Source: Candidatus Thorarchaeota archaeon (GTDB lineage: Archaea; Asgardarchaeota; Thorarchaeia; Thorarchaeales; Thorarchaeaceae). From it: a DNA stretch of 64,000 nt. A model generated the notes under the pieces. That model was not told the DNA's origin. It was given only the letters and a program-made list of their open reading frames with translations, and did no database searches. The position numbers were made by a program, and so were the translations under genes. Of this stretch, positions 1 through 10,576 are shown one piece after another; position 1 is the stretch's first letter, and each line of letters opens with the position of its first letter. The stretch is from positions 62,001 through 126,000 of the forward strand of contig JAIZWL010000002.1 of NCBI GenBank assembly GCA_021498125.1. Direction: 5' to 3'.

Positions 1-1346
<1,346 letters not shown>

Positions 1347-1727
1347 GATCAACCAGATGAATTGATCCGCATGTGTAGCCTGGCAAGGAAAACAGTGACC
1401 TTTCTGTTCACTCAATCAATCATCAGAGATGAAGAGGTGTGAGCGAAATAGGTCATGTAACTACACAGCATAAAGCACACGTTATACACATAACTTGGTG
1501 AAGTACAGGATGACGGGATGGCGGGGAAGCTCACCCCTATTCTGTACACTGTTGAGCCTATCTTAGACCTGAGGGGATTCCGACACGAACATAATGAGGC
1601 GTCGGTCTATCTCACGTCCGCATGAATATTGACGCATCTGGAAACCACAGACCATCCTAGTGCCCAAGAGAGGGCCTCCGGTGTGACACCGTTAGGATGC
1701 GACACAAGACTCTAGCGCGAGCAATGC

Positions 1728-1744
1728 GAATAAAAACCTTTCCA
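1728..1744 (-). promoter_or_regulatory. Candidate BRE/TATA promoter for the rRNA transcript
   Basis: Read on the minus strand this is GGAAAGG followed by TTTTTATTC, a purine-rich BRE in front of an archaeal TATA-like box. It would start transcription near position 1705 and give a leader of about 360 nt before the 16S. Placement is by pattern only. No other TATA-like box of similar quality facing the rRNA was noticed in the 1347-1989 gap. Confidence 0.4.
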
Positions 1745-1820
1745 AGGTGCACAAATATGTACAACTAAACATTTGGGGAGCAATACAACGGAGTGGATCG
1801 GCTGTAGGTGAGGTAAAAAG

Positions 1821-1913
1821 ATGAGTCTACATAAGCCGTGGTTGAATGTATCACGAAAATTGAGGATGCGGAATCAACGAGACGGAAGAAATTGCCAGAG
1901 TAGGAGGCGTTAA
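1821..1913 (+). CDS. Possible 30-residue arginine-rich small protein
   Basis: An ATG frame of 30 codons lies in the gap between the 16S gene and the aminopeptidase gene. GGTGAGG sits about 10 bases before the ATG, a good ribosome binding site. The peptide starts MSLHKPWLNV and ends in QSRRR; it is very basic, which suits RNA binding. I do not recognise it, and it does not match eL39 or eL41 by eye. The rest of the 1347-1989 gap shows only the rRNA leader and promoter. A chance frame is a real alternative. Confidence 0.25.
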   Translation: MSLHKPWLNVSRKLRMRNQRDGRNCQSRRR

Positions 1914-1989
1914 TATGGAGGGAGAGGTATGAGAGCCAGACGGCCACCAACATAATGGAGACCGATGAGTAAGTGTAGAGGCGCATATA

Positions 1990-4605
1990 GTGACAGATTT
2001 CCACAAGTATCTGGAAGACCTGATTCGTGGAGTGGCCCATGAGGCCGAGAGTAAACTAGCTGCTGAACGAGAAGCATTCACGTTTCCAACGGCACGCCCG
2101 CAATGGGCGCCACCAAGACCCTATGATATCGAGCAATTGATCATGGACTGGAAGATGGACCTGAAGGGCGAACATGTGGATGCCTCATCGACATTGTTGC
2201 TGACGGTAATTGCCCCGATACTGAAGCGGGTGGTTTTGCATGCAGCCGATCTGGACATCAAATCGGTGACTGATGGAGATGGCCAGCCCCTGCAATGGGA
2301 GATGGATCCTGACACGACGACAATGACGGTATACTTGGAGAAGGAGGTTGAACAAGGGGAGAGCATCACTCTGAAGTTCGAATACGTGATCGACCATCCT
2401 CGCGGAGGACTACACTTTACGAATCCGTGTCCAGAGTTCCCGGACATCGAAACCAGCGCATGGACCCAGATGCAGGACGACTTTGCACGCTATGTGGTGC
2501 CGATCTATGATAACCCTAGTCACAAGTTCCCAATAGAAACAATAGTGACCGTTCCCAAGGGATATTATGCGATGAGCAACGGGTATCTCAAAGAACGCAC
2601 CGAGAACGCGGATGGGACTGAGACCTTCCACTGGGTACAGAAGGAACCGATTCCGGCATATCTGATAACGGTGGCAGCCTCAGAGTACGTTGAATACAAA
2701 GAGGATCTTGATGGTCTTGAAGTGAGTTATTATGCACACAAGAGATGGGACCGCGAGACCGTATATCGCTCCTTTGGAAAGACCCCCGACATGATACGAT
2801 TCTATGAGTCAAAATTGGGCGTCAAATTCCCGTGGGCCAAGTATGCACAGGTCACGGCTGCGAACTTTATCATTGGCGGGATGGAGAACGTCAGTGCCAC
2901 GACTCAGACCGACGCAACTCTGCATGACGAGAAAGCGCATAAGGACTATCAGTCGGATGGGTTGGTGTCGCATGAGCTCGCCCATATGTGGGGTGGTGAT
3001 CTAACTACCTGTAGAACATGGTCTCATGGATGGTTGAATGAGGGCTGGGCCACACAGATGCAGAATGAGTGGAAGCGCCATGATCTCGGAGATGATGAGT
3101 ACTTCTACGAACAGTACGGTAAACAGACCGCATACTTTGATGAAGACAAGAACAAGTACCGAAGACCAATCGTTCAGAACAAGTGGGAGCGCGGATCGGA
3201 TGTCTTCGATAGGCACCTCTATCCGGGAGCCGCTTGGCGGTACTATATGCTCAAACACCTTGTAGGCGAGGAACGCTGGTGGAAAATACTTGGGGAGTGG
3301 CTTCGACGGAACTCCTTCAAGTCTGTGTACACACATGATCTTGAGGCGCTCTTTACAGAAATGACAGGTGAGGACTACGGCTGGTTCTTTGAACAGTGGC
3401 TCTACAATGCAGGATATCCCGAGTGCACTATCAAATGCTCGTATGACGAGGATTTGGGACATGCTCTTGTGACGATCGAACAGACCCAGAAGAGCGATGA
3501 TGGCATGACTCCGGAAGTGTTTCGGTTTCCATTGACGGTCGAGTTTGTTTCTGAAAATGATGAGCGGTCTCGATATACAGTGCAGGTGTCAGAGCGGGTA
3601 CACAGTTTCTATTACCCTGTCACCAAGAAGCCAAAACAGATCGTCGTTGATCCGGACTATGCAGTACTGATAGACGCGAAGATTGAAAAACCAGAACCCA
3701 TGTGGATAGAACAGCTACTTCATGGCACCAATGTCGTGCAACGGATCAAGGCTGCACTGGCCCTTGGCAAGAAACCGACACATAAGGCAATAGAGGCATT
3801 AGGAGAGGCACTTGTAAAGGATCCATTTTGGGGGGTTCAGGCGGAGATCGCAAAAGTGCTGGGATCCATCAAGACCGAATCCGCACTAGACGAGCTTCTC
3901 AAGGGCATACAAGTGCCAGACTCAAGGGCTCGTACCGCAGTTGCAACAGCTTTAGGACAGTACTACAAGAATGATAGAGCCTTTGACGCACTTGTCAAGA
4001 TGCTGGAAGACAAAGACAGCTACTTTGTTCCATCGGCCGCGGCCGCATCTATAGGGAAGACCCAACACGAAAAGGCCTTTGACATACTTCAACAAAAGAT
4101 AGGGAACGCACCTCCTAGCTGGCACAACCTTATCCTGCAAGGACTTCTCAATGGAATTGTCAATACGGAGAGAGAAGAGGCCATTGACATTGTCAAACAG
4201 TATATGCCACCAGGTACAGACGACTTCGTCAGAAGACTTGTTCCTCCAGCTCTTGCACGGCTTGGAAAACGGTATAGGAGAGAACATCCAGAGATCAAGG
4301 GAGATCTAGCACAGCTACTTCACGACAACTCGTACCGCGTGCAGATTGGCGCGCTTCTCGCCGCAAAGGATTATGAAGACCCCTCATTAATCCCAGATCT
4401 TGAAAAGATTGCAGACACTGCTGTGGAGTCTATGGTGGTACGATATGCCCGAGAGGCAATTCGTGCCTTGAACAAAAAGAAGGACAAGACAGAAATCAAG
4501 GCAGTCCGTAAGAGCATTGAAGAACTCGAACAACAGAACCGAAACCTCGAGGACCGACTTGCCAAGATTGAGGCCATGCTCAAAGACGATAAGACGAAAA
4601 AGTGA
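1990..4605 (+). CDS. M1 family zinc aminopeptidase
   Basis: Removes N-terminal amino acids from peptides in the cytoplasm; no signal peptide is visible. The M1 exopeptidase motif GGMEN is at residues 296-300, and the zinc site HELAH (H328, E329, H332) is followed after 18 residues by E351 in NEGWA, the complete HExxHx18E set. Residues from about 570 to 830 look like helical HEAT-type repeats, and the last 35 form a charged coiled coil. At 871 residues it is within the usual M1 range. The start is GTG at 1990; the next in-frame Met is far inside the domain. It stands alone, divergent from the rRNA gene. Substrate preference cannot be read from the sequence. Confidence 0.93.
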   Translation: MTDFHKYLEDLIRGVAHEAESKLAAEREAFTFPTARPQWAPPRPYDIEQLIMDWKMDLKGEHVDASSTLLLTVIAPILKRVVLHAADLDIKSVTDGDGQPLQWEMDPDTTTMTVYLEKEVEQGESITLKFEYVIDHPRGGLHFTNPCPEFPDIETSAWTQMQDDFARYVVPIYDNPSHKFPIETIVTVPKGYYAMSNGYLKERTENADGTETFHWVQKEPIPAYLITVAASEYVEYKEDLDGLEVSYYAHKRWDRETVYRSFGKTPDMIRFYESKLGVKFPWAKYAQVTAANFIIGGMENVSATTQTDATLHDEKAHKDYQSDGLVSHELAHMWGGDLTTCRTWSHGWLNEGWATQMQNEWKRHDLGDDEYFYEQYGKQTAYFDEDKNKYRRPIVQNKWERGSDVFDRHLYPGAAWRYYMLKHLVGEERWWKILGEWLRRNSFKSVYTHDLEALFTEMTGEDYGWFFEQWLYNAGYPECTIKCSYDEDLGHALVTIEQTQKSDDGMTPEVFRFPLTVEFVSENDERSRYTVQVSERVHSFYYPVTKKPKQIVVDPDYAVLIDAKIEKPEPMWIEQLLHGTNVVQRIKAALALGKKPTHKAIEALGEALVKDPFWGVQAEIAKVLGSIKTESALDELLKGIQVPDSRARTAVATALGQYYKNDRAFDALVKMLEDKDSYFVPSAAAASIGKTQHEKAFDILQQKIGNAPPSWHNLILQGLLNGIVNTEREEAIDIVKQYMPPGTDDFVRRLVPPALARLGKRYRREHPEIKGDLAQLLHDNSYRVQIGALLAAKDYEDPSLIPDLEKIADTAVESMVVRYAREAIRALNKKKDKTEIKAVRKSIEELEQQNRNLEDRLAKIEAMLKDDKTKK

Positions 4606-4622
4606 ACACAAGAAGAGTGATG

Positions 4623-4647
4623 GAAGGGCGGGATTGACCCCGCCTTC
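4623..4647 (+). terminator. GC hairpin after the aminopeptidase gene
   Basis: GGCGGG and CCCGCC form a stem 20 bases past the stop codon with a short ATTGAC loop. No strong T run follows, so it may be a 3' end stabiliser instead of a terminator. Confidence 0.35.
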
Positions 4648-4711
4648 ATCGCAGCAGTTGTTGTCCCCTGCCGCTTGTTGCAGTCGTCGGTCTCTTCCAT
4701 CATAGGTAAAT

Positions 4712-4762
4712 CAATTCCATGGCCAAGCGCGCCCATTATGATTCGAAGAGACCATGGAATTG
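4712..4762. repeat. Perfect 11-bp inverted repeat CAATTCCATGG
   Basis: CAATTCCATGG at 4712-4722 is repeated inverted as CCATGGAATTG at 4752-4762, with 29 bases between. It lies between the aminopeptidase gene and the membrane-protein gene, about 80 bp before the latter. It could be an operator for a dimeric regulator or a transcript hairpin. The intervening bases are not T-rich, so a terminator role is unlikely. Confidence 0.5.
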
Positions 4763-4840
4763 CTACAATGAAAGTATGGTAATGTCAATATAAAGCAAGA
4801 ATGAACGATTGAGATAGATGAATCATACAGTCACAATTAT

Positions 4841-5545
4841 TTGACGAATACATCCCAATATGAATCAAAAGACGATTCATACAATCGTATTATAGCCTCC
4901 CAAGACCTAGATGCGAACAGGCGATACAGCATGCAGGAACCAATGATAGCACTAATCAGATTCGACCTCCTTCTTGAACTAGTGGCGGGTATAATGGCCC
5001 TTGCTATCAGCCACTATTCAAACATGGCATTCAAACTGACAGGCCAGAAAAGACTCTCCGATCTTTCGACAGGGTTTTTGGTCCTATCTACAGCCATGAT
5101 CGGACGAGTGATTGGAGCCATATATTTTGCAGCAGTCGGCGGATCGTTAGACATGCTGGCATTGGTTGCCTTAGTATACGGTATGTTGAAGGTGCTAGCG
5201 TATCTCATATTCCTGGTATCTACACGACCATCTCGTGGTGCTCCCGGAAAGAGCGAAAATTTAGCGCTATTAATGGCCCTTCCAATCCTCATTGATCCAA
5301 AGCTAGACCTCATCGCAATCATTATTCTAATTATGGTAGTGCTTCAGGCGTTGATGAACTATCTCTCAGTTCGCACACGCTATGCGCTCTATGTGCTCGT
5401 GGGATTTATCCTACTACTCCTGAGCCATATTGAGAGTGCCATTGCACAACTTAATTTTCAGGGATACCTGTTCAGTCAGTTTCTACAGTTTCTGGGTCTT
5501 ACGGCGTTTCTGACAATGCTTGTTAAGGCTGGAAAAGAAGAATGA
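4841..5545 (+). CDS. Multi-pass membrane protein paired with a winged-helix protein
   Basis: A 234-residue protein with about six hydrophobic segments, for example near residues 45-65, 80-105, 112-130, 150-180 and 185-205. The N-terminal 35 residues are polar. I do not recognise the family. The longest frame starts at TTG (4841); the ATG at 4931 would drop 30 polar residues and still keep every membrane segment, so the start is uncertain. The stop overlaps the next start by 4 bases (ATGA). The coupling to a small winged-helix protein suggests a membrane component and its cytoplasmic DNA-binding regulator, a common archaeal pairing, but no function can be assigned. Confidence 0.7.
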   Translation: MTNTSQYESKDDSYNRIIASQDLDANRRYSMQEPMIALIRFDLLLELVAGIMALAISHYSNMAFKLTGQKRLSDLSTGFLVLSTAMIGRVIGAIYFAAVGGSLDMLALVALVYGMLKVLAYLIFLVSTRPSRGAPGKSENLALLMALPILIDPKLDLIAIIILIMVVLQALMNYLSVRTRYALYVLVGFILLLLSHIESAIAQLNFQGYLFSQFLQFLGLTAFLTMLVKAGKEE

Positions 5546-5835
5546 AATCCAAGAAATCCTATCGCTCAAAGATGCGCATCCTTGCAGACATGATGCGCGC
5601 CATTCGCGATGAGGGGGAAGAAGGAGCTGGACCAACACGAATTCTCTACAGCGCAAATCTATCACACGACCGCCTCAAGCAGTATCTCGAAGAGCTGATT
5701 GAGAAGCGATTGATAGAAGTACAAACAAACGACAAGAGCAATACAACATACATTCTGACAGAGAAAGGAAGAGAGTTCCTTCGAGAGTTTGTCAAGATCG
5801 AACACTTCTCCGAGGCCTTTGGTATCGAAATATGA
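5542..5835 (+). CDS. Small winged-helix DNA-binding protein
   Basis: 97 residues with a single winged-helix fold. The recognition region is around LSHDRLKQYLEELIEKRLI (about residues 40-58), and the wing strand pair ends in YILTEKGREFL. This is the layout of archaeal PadR/ArnR-like regulators in which the wing is followed by a TEKG turn. It is translationally coupled to the upstream membrane protein by ATGA, so the two probably work together. The regulated gene may be its own operon. A tRNA promoter begins directly after its stop. Confidence 0.8.
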   Translation: MKSKKSYRSKMRILADMMRAIRDEGEEGAGPTRILYSANLSHDRLKQYLEELIEKRLIEVQTNDKSNTTYILTEKGREFLREFVKIEHFSEAFGIEI

Positions 5836-5837
5836 AA

Positions 5838-5848
5838 GGTTATAAGCC
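5838..5848 (+). promoter_or_regulatory. TATA box of tRNA-Ala
   Basis: AAGGTTATAAGCC carries a clear TATA box preceded by purines. It is about 28 bases before the first base of the tRNA, the expected spacing for an archaeal start a few bases upstream of the mature 5' end. Confidence 0.7.
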
Positions 5849-5872
5849 AAATAGAAGTCTGACCTTCGACAT

Positions 5873-5949
5873 GGGCCGGTAGATCAGTCCGGCAGATCGT
5901 CTGGTTCGCATCCAGAAGGCCGCGAGTTCAAATCTCGCCCGGTCCACCA
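5873..5949 (+). tRNA. tRNA-Ala (anticodon CGC)
   Basis: A complete 77-nt cloverleaf with encoded CCA. Acceptor GGGCCGG pairs with CCGGTCC and includes the G3-U70 pair that marks alanine tRNA. The anticodon stem TCTGG/CCAGA closes loop TTCGCAT, giving anticodon CGC. The T arm is GCGAG-TTCAAAT-CTCGC. No intron. Confidence 0.96.
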
Positions 5950-6060
5950 TATCTTATTCTGCCATAAGAGCCGATTTATCTATAGAACATATTAGAGCCG
6001 CATGGCCGAAGTCCTGTGTATGAGAATCAGGACAAAGTGTATGTAGCACATGCATCAAGT

Positions 6061-6162
6061 ATGAAGAGAGTCATAAAGATAGACTTGGCACCAACAGACA
6101 GGATGCAACCAGTCATCGAGGAAACTGCTAAGAGAACATATAGACGTTGGGAACAAACATAG
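6061..6162 (+). pseudogene. 33-codon open fragment resembling a TnpB N-terminus
   Basis: ATG to TAG over 33 codons, beginning MKRVIKIDLAPTDRM. The pattern of a basic beta strand, then L-x-PT, then an amphipathic helix resembles the first 35 residues of IS605-type TnpB proteins. No continuation of TnpB is visible before the methyltransferase gene at 6202. It may be a remnant of a decayed insertion or a chance frame. No flanking repeats or promoter were found. The rest of the 5950-6201 gap shows nothing else. Confidence 0.25.
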
Positions 6163-6201
6163 TATGGCTCAATATAATGAACCGAATCAGAGGCATCAGA
6201 T

Positions 6202-6975
6202 ATGAAAGAGAAGATCATTCAACAGTGGGAAGCAAATGCGGATGCATATACGCGCCTCATTGATGGAAAAGGAACACCACATCAACGGATAATCCTCTTA
6301 CCTAGTATAAGACGACTGATGGGAAACGTTTCAGGAAAAGATTTGCTGGATGCAGGCTGTGGTGAAGGCTACCTTGATAGGCTACTCGCCAAAGAGGGGG
6401 CGAATGTGACAGGTATAGATATCTCAAGTCGATTGATCAATACCTGTATAGAGCGGGCTAAGGAAGAGGGACTTCAAATCCGGTATAAGGTGATGGATGT
6501 CTGTGATCTCATGGAGATTCCACCAGGCTCGTTTGATGTGGTTCTCAGTAACCTTGTGCTCCTAAATGTACCGTGCCTTGATATTGCTCTCAAAGGCTTC
6601 TACAGAGTACTGAGGCCTGACGGTGTAGCGATAGTTTCAGTCGTGCATCCCGCATTCAATTTCTATGGTCCGGGAAAATGGGAACTTGGTGAAAAGGATC
6701 CTGCTACAAGACGCAGAAGGGGAATCCACTTTATAGTGAATCACTATTTTGAGGAGATGCCATATGAGATATACTGGCGGACTCGTGATGGAGAGAAGTT
6801 TCCACAACCAATAACATTCTTCCATAGAACATTTTCCAGTTATTTCAATGCCGCGCTGAATGCAGGATTCATAATCGATGCGATGGAGGAGCCAATACCC
6901 GAAACCGAAGACCCCTTCTTTGAACGAGAGAAAAGGATCCCTGTCTTTTTGTCATTGAAACTGAGGAAACTATAG
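6202..6975 (+). CDS. Class I SAM-dependent methyltransferase
   Basis: 257 residues of the Methyltransf_11/UbiE type. The SAM-binding motif I is LLDAGCGEGYLDRLL near residues 48-62, followed by an acidic residue at the end of strand 2 (GIDIS) and the motif DVVLSNLVLLNV near 110-122. The C-terminal third is longer than the minimal fold and rich in aromatic residues, probably the substrate lid. The substrate is unknown; small-molecule targets are most common in this group. The gene is close to two OsmC genes on the same strand, but they may have their own ribosome binding sites. Confidence 0.85.
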   Translation: MKEKIIQQWEANADAYTRLIDGKGTPHQRIILLPSIRRLMGNVSGKDLLDAGCGEGYLDRLLAKEGANVTGIDISSRLINTCIERAKEEGLQIRYKVMDVCDLMEIPPGSFDVVLSNLVLLNVPCLDIALKGFYRVLRPDGVAIVSVVHPAFNFYGPGKWELGEKDPATRRRRGIHFIVNHYFEEMPYEIYWRTRDGEKFPQPITFFHRTFSSYFNAALNAGFIIDAMEEPIPETEDPFFEREKRIPVFLSLKLRKL

Positions 6976-6998
6976 AAAACATGAGAGAGAAGGTCACA

Positions 6999-7430
6999 AT
7001 GGAGAATGAAACAAAAGAGTTCAATGTTCGAACCAAATGGATCGAGGGGCCGAGGGGGGAGGTGATTGTTGACGGTATGCAATCAATCCAGACAGGAATG
7101 CCTCCCAAGTATCACACACCAGAGCATCTCCTTGTGGCTGCTGTTGCCGTCTGCCTCATGAACTCATTCGTCTACTTCACAAAGAAGATGCACATTAAGT
7201 TCGTTGATTTTGAAGTGGAGGGAAAAGGAGTCCTTGAAAAAGTTGGAAGAAGTTTCGAGATCACAAGAGTCTATCTGAGTGCCAGAGTCACAATTGATGA
7301 TGACCAATTGAGGCAAAAGTTTGAGCGAGCCCTTGAACTGGGAGCAAAGTATTGTTTTGTGGCAAATAGTCTCAAGGCCACTGTTGAACACGAACATGAG
7401 ATCGTGGTGGTGCAAAAAGGCAATCATTGA
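6999..7430 (+). CDS. OsmC/Ohr family protein, first of two copies
   Basis: 143 residues of the OsmC fold, thiol-dependent peroxidases that reduce organic hydroperoxides. The two active-site cysteines are present: C52 in AVAVCLMNSF and C119 in AKYCFVANS. The nucleophile helix follows the motif TPEHLL, normally PEHLLL. The ATG at 6999 is chosen because GAAGGT lies about 10 bases upstream; an earlier ATG at 6981 has no such site. A paralogue follows 58 bp downstream. Whether the true substrate is a peroxide or another thiol-reactive compound is not known. Confidence 0.88.
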   Translation: MENETKEFNVRTKWIEGPRGEVIVDGMQSIQTGMPPKYHTPEHLLVAAVAVCLMNSFVYFTKKMHIKFVDFEVEGKGVLEKVGRSFEITRVYLSARVTIDDDQLRQKFERALELGAKYCFVANSLKATVEHEHEIVVVQKGNH

Positions 7431-7488
7431 TGCCGAGCAAAATAAATAGCCAACACCCAAACTCTTTTTCTAAGTATAGAAACTTGAT

Positions 7489-7941
7489 GTGATGGTGAAA
7501 ATTTTGACTGAAGACTCTCACGACTATGAAGTAAGGATCGACTGGACCCATGACAGGATCGGCGATCTCATCATCGAAGGAAAACCAACAATACAGATTG
7601 CCACACCACCACAGTTCGATGGTGGAGTACCCGGAATCATCTCACCTGAAGACCTCTTTGTAGCATCAGCAGCCACATGCGTTATGACGACTTTCGTCAC
7701 TTTTGCCCAAAAATTGAGGTTCGACTACAAGGCGTTCTCCTGTAAGGGGATTGGCCGAGTAGAACGGGCCGAGAAAGGGTTTCTGTTCACTAAAATCGTG
7801 CTCAAGGCCACTGTTGTAATTGAGTCAGAGGATCTTAGACATAAGGCAGAGCGAGCCCTCGAACTTGCTGGGAAATACTGTCTTGTCTCCAATAGTATGA
7901 AGTGCGAAGTTGAGCACGAGAATACTGTTGTTGTCGAATAA
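7489..7941 (+). CDS. OsmC/Ohr family protein, second copy
   Basis: 150 residues, clearly paralogous to the preceding protein but well diverged. The cysteines are C64 in SAATCVMTTF and C131 in GKYCLVSNS, so it should be redox active. It carries a short insertion (GGVPG) before the SPEDLF motif. The two copies probably arose by local duplication and then specialised. The gene ends just before a hairpin shared with the convergent valS gene. Confidence 0.87.
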   Translation: MMVKILTEDSHDYEVRIDWTHDRIGDLIIEGKPTIQIATPPQFDGGVPGIISPEDLFVASAATCVMTTFVTFAQKLRFDYKAFSCKGIGRVERAEKGFLFTKIVLKATVVIESEDLRHKAERALELAGKYCLVSNSMKCEVEHENTVVVE

Positions 7942-7950
7942 GTACCGGAA

Positions 7951-7971
7951 CGCCTAGGTAAAGCCTAGGCG
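7951..7971. terminator. Hairpin between convergent osmC and valS genes
   Basis: CGCCTAGG, loop TAAAG, CCTAGGCG: a perfect 8-bp stem. It overlaps the valS stop codon and can form in both transcripts, so it probably marks the 3' ends of both convergent units. No strong T run follows on either strand. Confidence 0.5.
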
Positions 7972-10439
7972 TCATCGGTGATCTCAGGAGGTCTCACAAA
8001 GACAGACCCATCTGCCTCTTCAAGAGCCACTTCGACCAGACCACTCTTTTTCTTGGGTGAGCCAAATCGAATCTCTTCAATTCCGTGCATGGCTTGAAGG
8101 TCCTTGGCCCACGGTTGGAGGGCCTTAGGTACATACGCCTCCGGGAGCCCTTGACGCAGCGAGATACCTGCCTCTCGCTTGTATTTCCAGAAAGCACCAT
8201 TCACTTGAAGAAGCAAGTTCGTATGTGCTGTCAAATCGGAGACCCACGATTTATTGACAGAGGGGTATGGCTCTCGATGTATACCATGCTCATTGTATAA
8301 TTCACGGTAGATTTTGTCAGTGATGAATGGAGTGATCGGTGCCAGAGCCCGGAGAATTGTACGTAATGTCTCATGAAGGACAAACCAGCCGGACTTCTGT
8401 TCGGCCTCGCCAAATTTCTCCTCGCTATTGAAACACCGACCCTTGAGCATCTCCAGCACATGATCCGCAAAAAAGCTCCAAGTGAAACTACGAACTGCTT
8501 TTGCAGGGCCATGAAAATCCAACGTCTCACAGTCAGGGAGAATCGTCTCGACCATCTTATTTGTCTCTGCAAGAATCCACTGATCGACCGGGGTCAGGTC
8601 TTTGAAGTCAATATCCTCGGGAATCGGGAACATAGAAACGAACCTAGCGATGTTCCAAAGCTTTGTCATAAATCGGGCAACACCACTAAGCCGTTCTTCT
8701 GAGAAGCGAATATCACTACCGAGTCCCGCCTCGAGAACGCCAAAGAGTCGCATTGCATCAGCACCATACTTCGCAATAATGGGACCGGGAGGCGGGGAAT
8801 TGCCCTTTGATTTAGACATCTTTATGCCATTCTCATCAACTACATGTCCTGATACCCAGACCTCCTTGAAGGCAGGCTTATTGAGAAGCTGATAGATGCG
8901 AAGGAGCGAGTAGTAGAGCCAAGTACGCACAATCTCCTTACCCTGTGGTCGAATGATATTACCAAAGGCCTTGTTGAAGAGATCATCATCACGTAGATAG
9001 CCAGTGATGTATAATGCACTGATTGACGAGTCCATCCAAGTATCGAAGGTTCGATCCTCCCCCCGGAATCCCTCAGAAGCCCCACACTTGGGACACTTGT
9101 TGAAGGGTGGGTCCTCCCGCCAAGGCTGATAATATCGAATCTCATCGTTCTCGGGAACCAATGCCGCGCCACAGGCGTTGCAATACCAAATAGGAAGCTC
9201 CGTGCCGTAGTAGCGACGCCTACTAATCGGCCAGTCTACTGAAACTCGATTGATCCAGTCAAGTAGAATCTGGCGATGGAATGGGGGGAAGAAGGTCGTG
9301 TCTAAGGCAATCTTACGCAACTCTTCAACAAACTCTGTCTGCTTCAGATAGTATTCATCCATCGCAATAAACTCGATAGGAGTATTACTTCTCCAGCAGA
9401 GAGGCACTCGTTGGACAGTTGGTTCCTGCTTGTAGAGGAGGCCATTTGCCTTGAGATCATCGATTATCTTCTTGCGTGCATCACGAACGGGCATTCCCGC
9501 ATAGGGTCCTGCAGCCTCAGTCATAGTACCATCTGGGGAGATGGCCGCTATGGGTTTTAGTGCAAAGTCCCTGAAGGCCATGACATCAGCCATATCACCA
9601 TAGCTGCAGACCATCAGAGCACCAGTTCCAAAGTCCATCTGAGCAGTCGCACTCTCGAGTATAGGCACTTCAAGGTTGAACAGAGGCACCTTTGCTGTTT
9701 TCCCAACATAATCGCTGTATCGTTTATCATCAGGATGAATGAATACAGCACCACATGCACAGAGCAGTTCAGGGCGCGTGGTTGCAATCTCTAAGGGTTT
9801 GAGACCCTCTACCTCAAAATAGAGGTAGTTGAGTGTACTGGGGCGTTCAGTATATTCAACTTCTGCATCTGCAATAGTTGTCCCACACTCATAACACCAA
9901 TTATTTGGCCTGTAGTCGGTATAGATCAGACCACGTTTCCAGAGATCAATAAAGGTTGCTTGAGTGATAGCCCTATATTCCGGACTGTCAGTCTGGTAAC
10001 TACCTTCAGGATCATACGTATTGAACCCTATACCAAAACGCTTGAAGGCATCAACGACCTCTTCTTGATATTTATCAAGCTGCTCTCTACATTTGGCAAC
10101 AAACTCGTCACGAGGCGTTGTATGCATACTCATTCCGAATTCTTTCTCAACCCTGAGTTCGACGGGCAAGCCATTTCGATCAACACCAAGCGGAAAATTC
10201 ACCTCTAGACCCTGCATTCGGCGGTACCGTGCGATGATGTCAATCTGCGTATAGTGCAACATCTGACCGAGATGCACATTGCCTGAGAGATACGGGGGAG
10301 GCGTATCCACACTGTAAATCGTCTTACCGGAATCAGGGTTAAATGCGTGTGTTTTTTCTCTCGACCAAATATCGATGAGTTCCTCTTCAGATGTAGGTTT
10401 CCATCTCTTTGAGGTGAGTGCTGGTTTGAACTTACCCAA
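7965..10439 (-). CDS. valS: Valyl-tRNA synthetase
   Basis: Charges tRNA-Val in the cytoplasm. Class Ia landmarks are the HIGH-type motif HLGQ at 56-59, preceded by PPPYLSGN, and KMSKS near 539-543. The editing domain sits between them. Two cysteine pairs (CYEC near 190; CNAC and CPKC near 435-465) are the zinc-binding insertions common in archaeal ValS, and the DWPISRRRYYG segment is typical of ValS. At 824 residues it lies in the archaeal range. It reads toward the osmC genes and is transcribed alone. Confidence 0.97.
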   Translation of the reverse strand: MGKFKPALTSKRWKPTSEEELIDIWSREKTHAFNPDSGKTIYSVDTPPPYLSGNVHLGQMLHYTQIDIIARYRRMQGLEVNFPLGVDRNGLPVELRVEKEFGMSMHTTPRDEFVAKCREQLDKYQEEVVDAFKRFGIGFNTYDPEGSYQTDSPEYRAITQATFIDLWKRGLIYTDYRPNNWCYECGTTIADAEVEYTERPSTLNYLYFEVEGLKPLEIATTRPELLCACGAVFIHPDDKRYSDYVGKTAKVPLFNLEVPILESATAQMDFGTGALMVCSYGDMADVMAFRDFALKPIAAISPDGTMTEAAGPYAGMPVRDARKKIIDDLKANGLLYKQEPTVQRVPLCWRSNTPIEFIAMDEYYLKQTEFVEELRKIALDTTFFPPFHRQILLDWINRVSVDWPISRRRYYGTELPIWYCNACGAALVPENDEIRYYQPWREDPPFNKCPKCGASEGFRGEDRTFDTWMDSSISALYITGYLRDDDLFNKAFGNIIRPQGKEIVRTWLYYSLLRIYQLLNKPAFKEVWVSGHVVDENGIKMSKSKGNSPPPGPIIAKYGADAMRLFGVLEAGLGSDIRFSEERLSGVARFMTKLWNIARFVSMFPIPEDIDFKDLTPVDQWILAETNKMVETILPDCETLDFHGPAKAVRSFTWSFFADHVLEMLKGRCFNSEEKFGEAEQKSGWFVLHETLRTILRALAPITPFITDKIYRELYNEHGIHREPYPSVNKSWVSDLTAHTNLLLQVNGAFWKYKREAGISLRQGLPEAYVPKALQPWAKDLQAMHGIEEIRFGSPKKKSGLVEVALEEADGSVFVRPPEITDDA

Positions 10440-10576
10440 TGTGATTCAGTCTCCTTTGAGAAAGGCTCTGCTTGCAGGCCTTGACAAAATAATATGCTAA
10501 AAGAGTTTCTGGCTAATACAAGTTGACCATTCGCACAGTCTTAGGAACAAGACAGTATTGATCTTGTGATAAAACT

